From HK1 sp965221725 (GTDB lineage: Bacteria; Pseudomonadota; Gammaproteobacteria; HK1), in assembly GCA_965221725.1 (NCBI GenBank), contig OZ244909.1, forward strand, positions 1,116,001 through 1,180,000: 64,000 nt of DNA, written 5' to 3'. The translations under genes and the position numbers were made by a program. The notes beneath the pieces were generated by a model. It was given only the letters and a program-made list of their open reading frames with translations, was not told the origin of the DNA and did not search any database. Positions within the stretch are counted from its first letter, which is position 1; each line of letters begins with the position of its first letter. This document shows positions 11,254 through 20,560 of the stretch, in pieces.

Positions 11254-11584
11254 CGTCCGTCACCGTTCCAGATCGAATTTCTCGCAAGCTCGTCATCGGC
11301 AGTGCATATCCCTCTGTCGAAGGATATCCGCGTGTTCGGGCGGCAAGAGGGTAGCATGGAAAAAACATCCGGATGCGACCAAGAAATCCCATGTACCGGG
11401 GGAGAGGCTGGAAGAGGGGACAAGGATCATCACCGACGAAGTGAGGAAGCTCTTGTAGCTGCCCCGAGACGGGCCGACGAAGCGGCGCCTCGAACCAGCG
11501 AGGCATGTGGCGCCCACCCACAGCCTCGCGAAGCCTCCGCGCTTCGCTACCGGTAGCAACCTCGAATCGGTGAGACACGGCGGG
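11254..11584. other. Intergenic region with hairpin
   Basis: This 331-bp stretch shares the lower GC of the adjacent ATPase gene on its low-coordinate side. A plus-strand frame ending in KKSHVPGERLEEGTRIITDEVRKLL (stop near 11458) looks faintly protein-like but has no recognisable domain and may be a gene remnant. A perfect hairpin, GCGAAGC at 11528-11534 with GCTTCGC at 11541-11547, lies just beyond the epoxide hydrolase stop and could end that transcript, though no T-run follows. Confidence 0.35.
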
Positions 11585-12754
11585 CTACCGCAAGGTCCGG
11601 GCGAAGGCGCGGACATCCTCGATGAACAGTGCGGGCTGCTCCATCGCCGCGAAGTGGCCGCCGCGCGGCAGCTCGGTCCAGCGCGTCACGTTGTAGACCC
11701 GCTCCACGTAGCTCCTCGGAGGCCAGGACAGGAACTCGGCGGGGAACAGGGCGCAGCCGGTCGGCACCTCCACCCGCCTGCCTTCCGGCGACAGCACGCG
11801 ACCGCCTTCCTCGCGCCGGCCGTAGTAGATCCAGCTCGCGGTGTTGAACGTGCGGGTGACCAGATACACCATGATGTTGGTCAGGAGCGCGTCCCTGGGG
11901 TGCGCGCTCTCGATGTCGTCGCCGACCGTGTCGGACCAGGAGTTGAATTTCTCGACGAGCCAGGCGGCAACCCCGACGGGGCTGTCCATCATCGCGTAGC
12001 TGAGCGTCTGCGGCCTGGTCGCCTGCTGGGTGCGGTAGCCGTTCTCCAGCGCCTGCTCCTCCTCGAACCGCGCGGCCCACGCCGCCTCTTCGGCTCCTGC
12101 CGGTCCGTCCGGGGGACGCATGGTCATGATGTTGAGGTGGATGGCCCGGCAGGCCGGCGCGTGCTCGTAGCCAAGCCACGAGGAGATGGCGCCGCCCCAG
12201 TCGCCCCCCTGGGCGAGGTAGCCCTGGTACCCGAGAACATCGGTCATGAGTTCTGCGAACACCCGGGCCATCCGGCGGGGACCCCAGGGACGGGGCGGCC
12301 GGCCCGAGAAGCCGAACCCCGGGAGCGACGGCGCGACGACGTGGAATGCGTCCTCGGCGCGGCCTCCGTGACGTTCGGGATGCGCAAGAGGGCCGATGAC
12401 GTCGAGGAACTCCACGACGGACCCCGGCCAGCCGTGGGAGATGATCAGCGGCAGGGCGTGCGGGTGGCTGCTCCTCTCGTGAACGAAGTGGATGTCGATC
12501 CCGCCGACCGGCGCCGTGAAGTGGGGAAGGCGATTGATGCGGGCCTCCTGCCGCCGCCAGTCGAACTCGTCCAGCCAGTACGCGCACAGCACCTTCATGT
12601 AGTCGAGGTTGGCACCGTAGCCCCACCCACCGTCATCGGGCATCTCGTGCCAGGGATAGTCTCCGACCCGCCGGCGGATGTCGTCGAGGGTCTCGTCCGG
12701 AACCTCGATGCGGAAGGGCCGGACCGATGCCGGGTCACCGAGAGGTTGCTTCAT
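11585..12754 (-). CDS. Epoxide hydrolase family protein (alpha/beta hydrolase)
   Basis: A 389-residue hydrolase with the N-terminal EHN region (about 5-110) that marks microsomal-type epoxide hydrolases, followed by the alpha/beta core. Visible active-site elements are the oxyanion motif HGWPGS (about 127), nucleophile elbow GGDWGG (Asp near 200) and the late histidine in GGHFAAMEQP (about 364). It should open epoxides to diols through an ester intermediate; substrate unknown. ATG at 12754 (MKQPLGD) is chosen over starts 3 and 12 codons upstream because family homology begins shortly after. No signal peptide. It has no operon partners. Confidence 0.88.
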   Translation of the reverse strand: MKQPLGDPASVRPFRIEVPDETLDDIRRRVGDYPWHEMPDDGGWGYGANLDYMKVLCAYWLDEFDWRRQEARINRLPHFTAPVGGIDIHFVHERSSHPHALPLIISHGWPGSVVEFLDVIGPLAHPERHGGRAEDAFHVVAPSLPGFGFSGRPPRPWGPRRMARVFAELMTDVLGYQGYLAQGGDWGGAISSWLGYEHAPACRAIHLNIMTMRPPDGPAGAEEAAWAARFEEEQALENGYRTQQATRPQTLSYAMMDSPVGVAAWLVEKFNSWSDTVGDDIESAHPRDALLTNIMVYLVTRTFNTASWIYYGRREEGGRVLSPEGRRVEVPTGCALFPAEFLSWPPRSYVERVYNVTRWTELPRGGHFAAMEQPALFIEDVRAFARTLR

Positions 12755-13160
12755 TGGTCGCATTCCAGTTCTGGGCCGGGCCGGCGCCACGGCCGGACAG
12801 GTGGGAGTTCAGCGCTCGCACGGAAGGCCCGCGTCGGCCCCCGCACATATCAAGCCAAATTCCGGTCCGACGGACGAGTGACAGGGCGCAAGTTTCCACG
12901 GGACAGACGAACACGCCGCGCCTTCCGCAACCCGAAAGGTGCGCCGCCGGCGACCGGGGCCGGACCAATGCGGGGCGGTCTGCGGCATTCGCGGCGGCAT
13001 GTCCGGGATACGGCGCCGGCTCGCTCGGGCTGCTGGCCTACGAAGCAGTCACCCGGCGCCCACAACGAGAGCGACGGGAGAGAAGTTCCTCGCGTATGCG
13101 GCGTGGTAGTGTGCGGAACAGTGTCCTGACCTTCGACCAGGCGCAAGAGGAGACCTCCGG
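12755..13160. other. Intergenic region, no gene recognised
   Basis: This 406-bp region separates two divergently transcribed genes. All frames crossing it are arginine/proline-rich and look like non-coding GC-rich sequence. AGGAGA near 13150 is the ribosome site of the following aspartic protease gene. No repeat or clear promoter is found. Confidence 0.3.
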
Positions 13161-13601
13161 ATGGGAGCAATTCACGTCACCGTCACCATTCGCAACCCCG
13201 CCGACCCGGAACGCGCGTGGGACGGGCTGTTCCTGGTGGACACCGGGTCCACGGATTCGCTGGTCCCCCGGCCACATCTGGAAGCCATCGGTCTCCAACC
13301 CCGGGGGCAGCGCAAGTACGAGCTGGCGGACGGCACCGAGATCGTGATGGACATCGCGACCGCCGAAATCGAATTCATGGGCGAGATGGTCGGTGGCACG
13401 ATCCTGTTCGGAGAGCCGGATGTCGAGCCGCTGCTCGGGCTGACGGCCCTGGAGTCGGTAGGCATCGAGGTGGACCCGACGACTCGGCGGCTGAAACGGC
13501 TTCCCGCCGTGCGCCTCAAGGCTCTCGCGGCCCGACCAGCGACCGCGCGTAACGCTCGATCCGATCGCAGGCCTCGCCGAGCACCGCCTCCGGCGCGGTG
13601 A
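13161..13601 (+). CDS. Clan AA (retropepsin-like) aspartic protease family protein
   Basis: A 146-residue protein with the single active-site triad DTGST at residues 29-33, a flap-like KYELADGTEIVMDIATAEI stretch, and a hydrophobic-hydrophobic-Gly ending (PLLGLTALESVGIEVD) typical of bacterial retropepsin-like domains that work as dimers. AGGAGA seven bases before the ATG supports the start. The last 35 residues are arginine-rich, lie past the domain end and overlap the 3' end of the convergent aminotransferase remnant, so the ancestral stop may have been lost. The target protein is unknown. Confidence 0.75.
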   Translation: MGAIHVTVTIRNPADPERAWDGLFLVDTGSTDSLVPRPHLEAIGLQPRGQRKYELADGTEIVMDIATAEIEFMGEMVGGTILFGEPDVEPLLGLTALESVGIEVDPTTRRLKRLPAVRLKALAARPATARNARSDRRPRRAPPPAR

Positions 13602-13952
13602 GGCTCACGCGCACATGCCCGGCCGCGCTCGCGCCGAAGGTCGCGGCGGGCAGCACCGAAACACCTTCCGCCTCCAGCAGGCCCCAGGCGAAGTCCTCGT
13701 CGGAACGGCCGGTGCCGCGCACATCGACCATCGCGTACATCCCGCCCTGCGGCCACTGGCACGCGAGGCCGGGGCCGGCGTTGATGCGCGCGCACAGGAG
13801 GTCCCGCCGCGCCCGGTACGCCCGCTCCATCGCCGCCACTTCGGCCAGCTCCCGGGTGAGGGCGAACCGCGCCGCTCGCGGGCCCGGTAATGGATATCCC
13901 AGACGCGGGCGGAGGCGACGTCGAGACGGCGGGTGAGCGCGGAGTGGCGCAT
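13516..13952 (-). pseudogene. Aminotransferase class I/II remnant with internal deletion
   Basis: The N-terminus reads MRHSALTRRLDVASARVWDI then HYRARER, as in arginine-pyruvate-type aminotransferases. It runs directly, in a different frame, into a C-terminal part beginning ELAEVAAMERAYRARRDLLC and ending RIERYARSLVG. About 250 central residues, including the PLP-binding lysine, are missing, so it cannot be functional. The two parts meet near 13865. It overlaps the convergent protease gene by 86 bases. Confidence 0.85.
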
Positions 13953-13984
13953 GGGTCGGACGCGGTCGGACCCGCCGGCGGTGT

Positions 13985-16033
13985 TCAGTCCTCGTCCGCG
14001 GCCGGCTTGTATTCGGCCATGAGCTGCTGCTGGATGTTGGACGGCACCGGGTCGTAGTGGGAGAGCTCCATGGAGAAGGAGCCCGCCCCCCCGGTCACCG
14101 ACTTCAGCTCCGACTGGTAGCTGCCGAGCTCCGCCAGCGGCGCCTGCCCGGAGACCATCACCATGCCCGCGCTCATCGCCTCGGTGCCGCTGATGCGGCC
14201 GCGCTTCGAGGAAAGATCGCCAGCGATGTCACCCATGTTCGCCTGCGGCACCGTGACCCGGATGTCGACGATGGGTTCGAGCACGATCGGCGCCGCCTTG
14301 TTGACCGCATCCACGAACGCCTTCCGGCCGGCCGCGACGAAGGCGACCTCCTTGGAGTCGACGGAATGGTGCTTGCCGTCGTAGACCGTGACCCGCACGT
14401 CGTGGAGCGGGTAGCCGGCCACCGCGCCGTGGGTGAGCACCTGGCGCACCCCCTTCTCCACCGCGGGGATGAACTGGTTCGGGATCACTCCGCCGACCAC
14501 GGCGTCGACGAACTCGAAGCCCGCGCCACGCGCCAGCGGTTCGATTCGGAGATAGACCTCGCCGAACTGCCCGGCGCCGCCGGTCTGCTTCTTGTGGCGG
14601 TGGTGGCCTTCGGCCGGCTTGCGGACGGTTTCCCGGTACGCGATTTTCGGCGCTCTGGTGTCCACCTCGACGTGGTACCGGTCCTTCATCTTCTCCAGCA
14701 CCATGCGCAGGTGCAGGTCGCCGAGCCCGCGGATGACCGTCTCGTTGAACACCGCGTTGTGCTCGATGCCGAGGCACGGGTCCTCCGCCGCGAGCTTCGA
14801 GAGCGAGTCTCCGAGCTTCTGCTCGTCGCCGCGGGTCTTCGCCGCGATGGCCAGCCCGAGCATGGGCGCCGGCAGAGCGTCCGCGGTCATGGCGAGGCCC
14901 TCGTCGTCCGCGGATTCGTGCATCACCGCGCCGTAGGTCACCTCGTCGATCTTCGCCACCGCGCAGATGTCGCCCGGGACTCCGGCGTCGATCTCGACAT
15001 GCTCCTTGCCCTGCAGCGCGAACAGATGACCGATTTTCACCGGCTTGCGCGCGTCTCCGAGGTGGAACTGGGAGTCCCTGGTCACCGTGCCCCGGTGGAT
15101 CCGGAACACGCCGAGCTTGCCCACGAAGGCGTCGATCGAGACCTTGAAGACGTGGGCGATGGCCGGGGCGCCGGCATCCGGCGCGACCTCCACCGACTCC
15201 CCCGCCGCGTTGCGGAACGGCGCGCGGTTCCCCTCCCGCGGACTGGGCATGACCTTCTCGATCACGTTGGCGAGTTCCGCGATCCCGACTCCCGACTCCG
15301 CCGAGGTGAAACACACCGGCACGAGATGGCCCTCGCGCAGCGCCCGCTCGAACGCATCGTGGAGCCGGTCCGCGTCGAGCGAATCGCCCTCTTCCAGCTC
15401 CAGGTAACGCTCCATCAGCACCTCGTCGACCTCGACCACCTGGTCCACGATGCGGGTATGGGCCTCGTCCACCGACGAGAAGTCGGTCGGTTCGTCACCA
15501 GGCGCGAAAAAGCAGTCCGCCACCCGCGCCCCGCCGCCCGCCGGCAGGTTGATGGGCATGCACTCGGGGCCGAAGACCTCGGCGAGATTGGCGAGCAGCG
15601 CCTCCAGGTCGAGCTCTTCGGCGTCGATCCGGTTCACCACCACCAGGCGGGCGAGTCCGCGCGCGGCCGCCGCCTCCATCATGCGCCGGGTGACCATCTG
15701 CACCCCCTGGCGCGCATCCACCACCACCGCCGCCGTCTCCACCGCCGCGAGCACCGGGAGCGCGCGGCCGAGAAAATCGGGGTAGCCGGGGGTGTCCACG
15801 AGGTTGACATGGCGCGAGCCGTGCTCGAAGTGCACGACCGAGGGGTACAGCGAGTGCTGGTGCTCCTTCTCCTGCGGGTCGAAATCGCACACCGTGGTGC
15901 CGCCGGTGACCGAGCCGGGAGTGTCGATGGCGCCGGCGAATGCGAGCAGCGCCTCGGCCAGGGTGGTCTTGCCGGCGCCGCCATGCCCGGTCAGAGCCAC
16001 GTTGCGGATGTCATCGGTGGTATGGGCGGGCAT
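13985..16033 (-). CDS. Elongation factor G-like translational GTPase
   Basis: A 682-residue EF-G-like protein. The P-loop is GHGGAGKTTL (residues 13-22), switch II gives DTPGYPDF, and the NKxD motif reads NRID; domains II-V follow, including KKQTGGAGQFGEV and the C-terminal EF-G fold. The short switch and the DTPGYPDF motif fit the accessory EF-G-like family rather than the main fusA product, which would normally sit in the str operon. The ATG at 16033 is preferred to 16063 because AGAGGA precedes it and the predicted transcription start lies only about 8 bases before 16063. Its exact ribosomal role is not established for this subfamily. Confidence 0.88.
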   Translation of the reverse strand: MPAHTTDDIRNVALTGHGGAGKTTLAEALLAFAGAIDTPGSVTGGTTVCDFDPQEKEHQHSLYPSVVHFEHGSRHVNLVDTPGYPDFLGRALPVLAAVETAAVVVDARQGVQMVTRRMMEAAAARGLARLVVVNRIDAEELDLEALLANLAEVFGPECMPINLPAGGGARVADCFFAPGDEPTDFSSVDEAHTRIVDQVVEVDEVLMERYLELEEGDSLDADRLHDAFERALREGHLVPVCFTSAESGVGIAELANVIEKVMPSPREGNRAPFRNAAGESVEVAPDAGAPAIAHVFKVSIDAFVGKLGVFRIHRGTVTRDSQFHLGDARKPVKIGHLFALQGKEHVEIDAGVPGDICAVAKIDEVTYGAVMHESADDEGLAMTADALPAPMLGLAIAAKTRGDEQKLGDSLSKLAAEDPCLGIEHNAVFNETVIRGLGDLHLRMVLEKMKDRYHVEVDTRAPKIAYRETVRKPAEGHHRHKKQTGGAGQFGEVYLRIEPLARGAGFEFVDAVVGGVIPNQFIPAVEKGVRQVLTHGAVAGYPLHDVRVTVYDGKHHSVDSKEVAFVAAGRKAFVDAVNKAAPIVLEPIVDIRVTVPQANMGDIAGDLSSKRGRISGTEAMSAGMVMVSGQAPLAELGSYQSELKSVTGGAGSFSMELSHYDPVPSNIQQQLMAEYKPAADED

Positions 16034-16077
16034 GGGCGGGATCCTCTCTTCAGTGGTCGCCATCGGCCGGGACCGGC

Positions 16078-16105
16078 AGTATAAGTTCGGCCCGGCCGCG
16101 TGCAA
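16078..16105 (-). promoter_or_regulatory. Predicted sigma-70 promoter of the EF-G-like gene
   Basis: On the minus strand TTGCAC (16105-16100) and TATACT (16083-16078) are separated by 16 bases, a strong match to -35/-10 boxes in otherwise very GC-rich DNA. Transcription would start near 16071, giving a leader of about 38 bases to the ATG at 16033. Confidence 0.65.
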
Positions 16106-16315
16106 CAAGGGAGGCGAAGGCCCGATCCGCGCGGCGGCACCGGGAGTCGAGCCGGACTGCGATTGTCCGGACACCAGGGATTCCCGCTCCTTGAGCAAAC
16201 GGCGGGCGCGGACAAAATGCCGTCGTTCCCGTTACGAGGCGCGAGTCCGTCCGCATGGTGCGACCCCGAAACCGGGGCCGCGGAGAGAGAGGCGCCGCGA
16301 CCGCGGCGGCGCCGG

Positions 16316-16543
16316 TCAGTCGCCGCCGTGGGTGGCGAGGAAGGAGTGACCTTCAGGCGTGAGATAGCCTTCGCGGCTGAGCAGACCCCACTCCACCGCG
16401 AGCCCGAACAGCTTGCGCTCACCCTCGTCGCGGAAGTAGACCAGCCCGTCGCCGAACCGGTGTGCGAGGAGACGGGCGATGCCGGAGCTGATGTCCAGGA
16501 GATCGCGTGATTGGGGTCCGTCCGGTGTCGATTCCTTGGTCAT
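16316..16543 (-). CDS. Hypothetical protein, 75 residues
   Basis: A small acidic soluble protein with no membrane segment. The sequence has protein-like composition (SSGIARLLAHRFGDGLVYF, then FGLAVEWGLLSREGYLTPEG) and ends SFLATHGGD. The ATG at 16543 has GAGGAG ten bases upstream; a longer frame to 16585 lacks one. No domain is recognised; the helix-turn-strand pattern could suit a winged-helix-like fold, but that is speculation. It has its own AT-richer upstream region, so it is probably transcribed separately from the EF-G-like gene in front of it. Confidence 0.55.
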   Translation of the reverse strand: MTKESTPDGPQSRDLLDISSGIARLLAHRFGDGLVYFRDEGERKLFGLAVEWGLLSREGYLTPEGHSFLATHGGD

Positions 16544-16738
16544 TTGCCGGTCGCTCCTCGCGAGAGAGGCATCCCCGTCGGGCATGACGGAACAACTTTC
16601 ATGCAGTTACCAAGCAGTTGCGGGGACAATTTCGGAAGTAGCACCACACTTTCCTCCACGTCAATGAATATTCTCGGGATTGTCACTTCTCCCGGGAAAC
16701 TGTCGCATTTTCGACACAAGCCGATAAACGTGGGGTAA

Positions 16739-16827
16739 CCCGAGATTTCACCGACTCACGGCTACGCGCACGGATCCGAGTAGCCATCTGCGCGCTCCGG
16801 CTTCGCGAATCGGTGAAATTTGCGGGC
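16739..16827. repeat. Dispersed palindromic-ended repeat, short copy
   Basis: The left end CCCGAGATTTCACCGACTC (16739-16757) and right end CGCGAATCGGTGAAATTTGC (16804-16823) form the same inverted ends as the element at 8871, but only about 45 bases lie between them. The interior shares CGGATCCGA with the copy at 61731. It sits in the gap just past the zapE stop. Confidence 0.7.
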
Positions 16828-16837
16828 AAGGGATCTC

Positions 16838-17929
16838 TCAGGGGATGTGTCTGCGGCCGAGGTAGTCGGTCGACTGCATCTCGAACAGGCGCGACCGGGT
16901 GCGCTCGAACGGCCCGGCGAGTCGGCGTCCTCGGTACAGTCCGTCCGGCGGTGCCGCGGCGGCAACGATCAGGTTCACGTTGCGCTCGTAGAGTTCGTCG
17001 ACCAGGTGGATGAAGCGGCGCACCGGGTCGCGGCGCTCGTCGTCGAGCACCGGGACGCCGCTCAGAACCACCGAGTGGAAATCGCGGGCGATCTCGATGT
17101 AGTCGGCCACCGATCGGGGGCCGGCGCAGAGCGCCTCGAAGTCGAACCAGGCGATGCCCCCGGCGTGGCGCACGGTCGGCACGCGCCGGCCGAGAATCAC
17201 GAGCGCCTCGCCGTCCGCCACCCCCTCCGGCGCCAGAGCGCGGAAGCACTCGGCAAGACCCCGATCGGCCTCCGCACCGAGCGGCGCGTACCAGGTCCGG
17301 GCCCGTTCCAGAGCGCGCAGGCGGTAGTCGGCGCCGCCGTCGAGGTGAATCACCTTCGTGTGTCGCTCGATGAGCGCGATCGCGGGCAGGAACCGCTCAC
17401 GCTGCAACCCGTCCGCGTAGAGCCCCGACGGCTCGATGTTCGAGGTCGCCACCAGGGTGGTGCCGTGCTCGAACAGCCCCGCGAGGAGCCGCCCGAGAAT
17501 CATCGCGTCGGTGATGTCGGAGACGTGGAACTCGTCGAAACACAGCACCCGCGCGCGCTTCGCGATCCGGGCGGCGACGATCTCCAGCGGATCCTCGCGG
17601 CCGGGAAGCGCCTTCAGCTCGCCGTGCACGCGCTGCATGAAGCGGTGAAAGTGGATGCGCAGCTTCGCATCGAGGGGGGAAGCACGGAAGAACAGGTCGA
17701 CGAGGTGCGTCTTGCCGCGACCGACGCCACCCCACACGTACAGACCGCGCACCGGCGCGGCGCCGCCTCTTCCGAGCCGCTGCGCAAGCCGCGCGAGCAA
17801 CCCGTCGTCACGCCGGGCGAGCAGCGAGCGGTGCACCCGCTCCAGCTCCTCGACCAGTGCCGCCTGCGCCGGATCGGGCCGCAGAACCCCGCGCGCCAGC
17901 TCCTCGCGGTACCGCTCCCGGGGGTTCAT
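16838..17929 (-). CDS. zapE: Cell division protein ZapE (AFG1-like ATPase)
   Basis: A 363-residue AAA-type ATPase of normal ZapE length. Walker A is GGVGRGKT (about residue 64), Walker B LCFDEFHV (about 130), followed by SNIEPSGLYADGLQRERFLP, a signature of the family. ZapE acts at the division septum on the Z ring under stress and is conserved in proteobacteria. The start MNPRERY at 17929 fits the family; the frame stays open 72 codons further but that part is non-conserved and arginine-rich. The gene ends ten bases from the dispersed repeat. Confidence 0.93.
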   Translation of the reverse strand: MNPRERYREELARGVLRPDPAQAALVEELERVHRSLLARRDDGLLARLAQRLGRGGAAPVRGLYVWGGVGRGKTHLVDLFFRASPLDAKLRIHFHRFMQRVHGELKALPGREDPLEIVAARIAKRARVLCFDEFHVSDITDAMILGRLLAGLFEHGTTLVATSNIEPSGLYADGLQRERFLPAIALIERHTKVIHLDGGADYRLRALERARTWYAPLGAEADRGLAECFRALAPEGVADGEALVILGRRVPTVRHAGGIAWFDFEALCAGPRSVADYIEIARDFHSVVLSGVPVLDDERRDPVRRFIHLVDELYERNVNLIVAAAAPPDGLYRGRRLAGPFERTRSRLFEMQSTDYLGRRHIP

Positions 17930-18266
17930 GCCGGGCGGGCGACTCCGACGCGCATGCGCCACCCGGCGTTGCGCCGTATGGGAACTGCGACCGGTGGCGC
18001 CGGCGACAACGCGAGCATGACCAGAGCCACCGCCCGAGAGGCCGCGAGAAAGAACCCGTTGCACCCGGGCGTCCGCCGCGTGAAATCCCGGCTGCGACAC
18101 CCCCGCAATCCGCACGCTGTCACTGATGCGGCGTCCGGACGACAACGGCGCGGCGCCCCCTTGATGAGGCGCCGCAGCCGTTCGCCCACCACCACCGATG
18201 CGGCCTCGCCCTTATCCATGCGCATCGCCGACCGACCGTTTCCAGAGATGCCGCTAAGATAGCGCA
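17930..18266. other. Divergent intergenic region
   Basis: This 337-bp region lies between zapE and the Nudix gene. TAAGAT at 18255-18260 resembles a -10 box and ends only six bases before the Nudix GTG, which would imply a leaderless or nearly leaderless transcript; no good -35 is seen. No other feature is recognised. Confidence 0.35.
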
Positions 18267-18929
18267 GTGAACGACGCAACCACCGGCTCCGGGTCCACGA
18301 CCGCCGCCCCCGCCGCCACCCGCTCGGCGCTTCGCGCGCGGGTGGAGCGGGCGGTGCGAGCCCTCGACGACCCACCATGCGGCGACGAGCTTGGCGACGG
18401 TGATCTCAACCCGTCTCTTTCGCGCCGGGCTCCCCTGCGTCCCGCCGCGGTGCTCGTGCCGATCGTCGAGCGCCCGGACGGCCTCACCGTCCTCCTCACC
18501 CGCCGCACCGATCACCTGCGCGATCACCCCGGTCAGGTGAGCTTCCCCGGCGGACGGCTCGACGACACCGACCGCGGCCCCGTCGACGCCGCGCTGCGCG
18601 AGACGGCGGAGGAGCTCGGCCTCGGGCGCGAGTACATCGCGCTCGCCGGCCTGCTCGACGGGTACGAGACGGTCACCGGCTACCGCGTGACCCCGGTCGT
18701 GGGGTTCGTGCGACCGGACTTCGCCCTCACTCTGGATGCGTTCGAGGTGGCCGAAGCGTTCGAAGTCCCGCTCGCCTTCTTCCTCGACGAGACCTCATGC
18801 CGGATCGACAGCGGAATCCGCGCCGGGGTCCGCCGCCGCTACTACGCATTCGAGTACGAGCACCGTTACATCTGGGGCGCCACCGCCGGCATGCTGGTGA
18901 ACCTCCGGCGACGCATCGCCCGGCTGTGA
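18267..18929 (+). CDS. Nudix hydrolase, CoA pyrophosphatase type
   Basis: A 220-residue protein that should cleave CoA or its oxidised or acylated forms to 3',5'-ADP and phosphopantetheine derivatives. The CoA-specific motif before the Nudix box is present (LRDHPGQVSFPGGRLD), then the catalytic RETAEELGL (about residues 111-119). The C-terminal HRYIWGATAGMLVNL is also typical of this group. The GTG start at 18267 gives an N-terminal tail rich in Thr/Ala; an internal start is possible. It is isolated, with a divergent zapE upstream and a convergent gene downstream. Confidence 0.88.
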   Translation: MNDATTGSGSTTAAPAATRSALRARVERAVRALDDPPCGDELGDGDLNPSLSRRAPLRPAAVLVPIVERPDGLTVLLTRRTDHLRDHPGQVSFPGGRLDDTDRGPVDAALRETAEELGLGREYIALAGLLDGYETVTGYRVTPVVGFVRPDFALTLDAFEVAEAFEVPLAFFLDETSCRIDSGIRAGVRRRYYAFEYEHRYIWGATAGMLVNLRRRIARL

Positions 18930-18958
18930 GCAATGAACGACCGATCAATCCGCCGCCC

Positions 18959-20560
18959 CTACCACGCCGCCACTTCCCCGTCGGCGCGAGGCTCCGTTCC
19001 CCCTGCGTACGCGCCGGAGTCCAGGCGGCGAATGATCTGACCGCGGCCGAAGTCGAGACGGTCGGGCGCGATCTCGACCCGGTGACCGCGGCGCCGCAGC
19101 CCATCCGCGACCTCCGCCGCGACCTCCGGCTCCAGCGCCACCGCCTCCGGCATCACGCGCCAACGCGGCGCATCCAGCGCGCTCTGCGGGTCGAGCCCGT
19201 AGTCGACCATCGAGGTCACCACCTGGAGATGTCCCTGTGGTTGCATCTCGCCCCCCATCACCCCGAACGGACCGACCGGCGCGCCGCCACGGGTGAGGAA
19301 GCCGGGGATGATGGTGTGCCGGGGCCGCTTGCCGCCCGCCGCCTCGTTGCCGTGCCCCGGCTCCAGCGTGAATCCCGCCGCACGATTCTGGAACGCGATG
19401 CCGGTGCCGGGCACCACCACCCCGGAGCCGAACCCCATGTAGTTCGACTGGATGTAGCTCACCATCATGCCGTCGCGGTCCGCGGCGCAGAGGTACACCG
19501 TTCCGCCCCCGGGCGGTCGCCCCGGGCCGAAGGACTGGGCGTGCTCGCGCAGGAGCGCGCGGCGCGCGGCGAGGTAGTCGGCATCGAGCATGCCGTGACT
19601 CGGCACGTCCGCGTGGCACGGGTCGGCCACGTAGCGGTAGGCGTCCGCGAACGCGAGCTTCATCGCCTCGATCTGCCAGTGCCAGCTCTCGGCACTCGCA
19701 CACGGGGCGTCGCGCATCGCCGTGCCCTCGACGATGCCGAGCGCCTGCAGGGCCGCAATCCCCTGCCCGTTCGGCGGGATTTCCCACACCTCGTGGTCCC
19801 GGTACGCGACGGAGATCGGCTCCACCCACTCGCTGCGAAACCGCGCGAGGTCGTCGCCGTCGAGGAGGCCGCCGGTCGCCCGCGCGTGCTCCGCGACGCG
19901 CTCGGCCAGCTCGCCTTCGTAGAAATCCCGGGTGCCGGCGGACGCGAGCCGGCGCAGGGTCGCGGCGTGGGCCGGGCTGCGCCAGACCTCCCCGGCGGCC
20001 GGGGTCCGTCCCGCGAGGGTGAACACCCGCGCCCACTCGTCGAGGGCGGCGTCGCCGGTGCCGAGGAACACCGGACCGGACCGGCGCCAGAGCTTCGAGA
20101 CCACCGGAGAGACGGGGAAACCGTCCTCGGCGTACCGGATGGCGGCGGTGAACAGCGCATCGAGCGGTACTCGACCGAATCGCGCATGCAGCGCTCCCCA
20201 GGCGTCGGGAGCCCCGGGCACGGAAACCGCCGTCCACCCGCGCTCGGGAAATCCGGTGTGACCGGCGGCCCGCAGCGCCTCGGCCGAGAGCGCCCGCGGG
20301 GCCGGGCCGGACGCGTTGAGGCCGTGCAGCTTTTCCCCGTCCCAGACGATGGCGAAGGCGTCGCTGCCGATGCCGTTCGAGGTCGGCTCGACCACGGTCA
20401 GGGTGATGGCGGTCGCGAGCGCCGCGTCGACCGCGCTCCCGCCGGCCCGCAGCACGGCGAGCCCCGCCTGCGCCGCCAGCGGCTGGCTCGTCGCCACCAT
20501 GCCGCCGGCCGCCAGCACCACGCTGCGACGCGAAGGATATGCACTGGAATCGAGGTTCAC
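18959..20560 (-). CDS. Gamma-glutamyltransferase family protein
   Basis: A 533-residue N-terminal-nucleophile hydrolase that self-cleaves and transfers or hydrolyses gamma-glutamyl groups. The likely nucleophile is Thr354 in GGGTVYLCAADRDG, with SNYMGFGSGVVVPGTG after it and the small-subunit motif HTIIPGF. GTG at 20560 has GGAG five bases upstream. There is no signal peptide, so the enzyme is probably cytoplasmic, unlike secreted GGT; this subgroup may act on substrates other than glutathione. The frame stays open 106 codons further upstream without family sequence. Confidence 0.87.
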   Translation of the reverse strand: MNLDSSAYPSRRSVVLAAGGMVATSQPLAAQAGLAVLRAGGSAVDAALATAITLTVVEPTSNGIGSDAFAIVWDGEKLHGLNASGPAPRALSAEALRAAGHTGFPERGWTAVSVPGAPDAWGALHARFGRVPLDALFTAAIRYAEDGFPVSPVVSKLWRRSGPVFLGTGDAALDEWARVFTLAGRTPAAGEVWRSPAHAATLRRLASAGTRDFYEGELAERVAEHARATGGLLDGDDLARFRSEWVEPISVAYRDHEVWEIPPNGQGIAALQALGIVEGTAMRDAPCASAESWHWQIEAMKLAFADAYRYVADPCHADVPSHGMLDADYLAARRALLREHAQSFGPGRPPGGGTVYLCAADRDGMMVSYIQSNYMGFGSGVVVPGTGIAFQNRAAGFTLEPGHGNEAAGGKRPRHTIIPGFLTRGGAPVGPFGVMGGEMQPQGHLQVVTSMVDYGLDPQSALDAPRWRVMPEAVALEPEVAAEVADGLRRRGHRVEIAPDRLDFGRGQIIRRLDSGAYAGGTEPRADGEVAAW

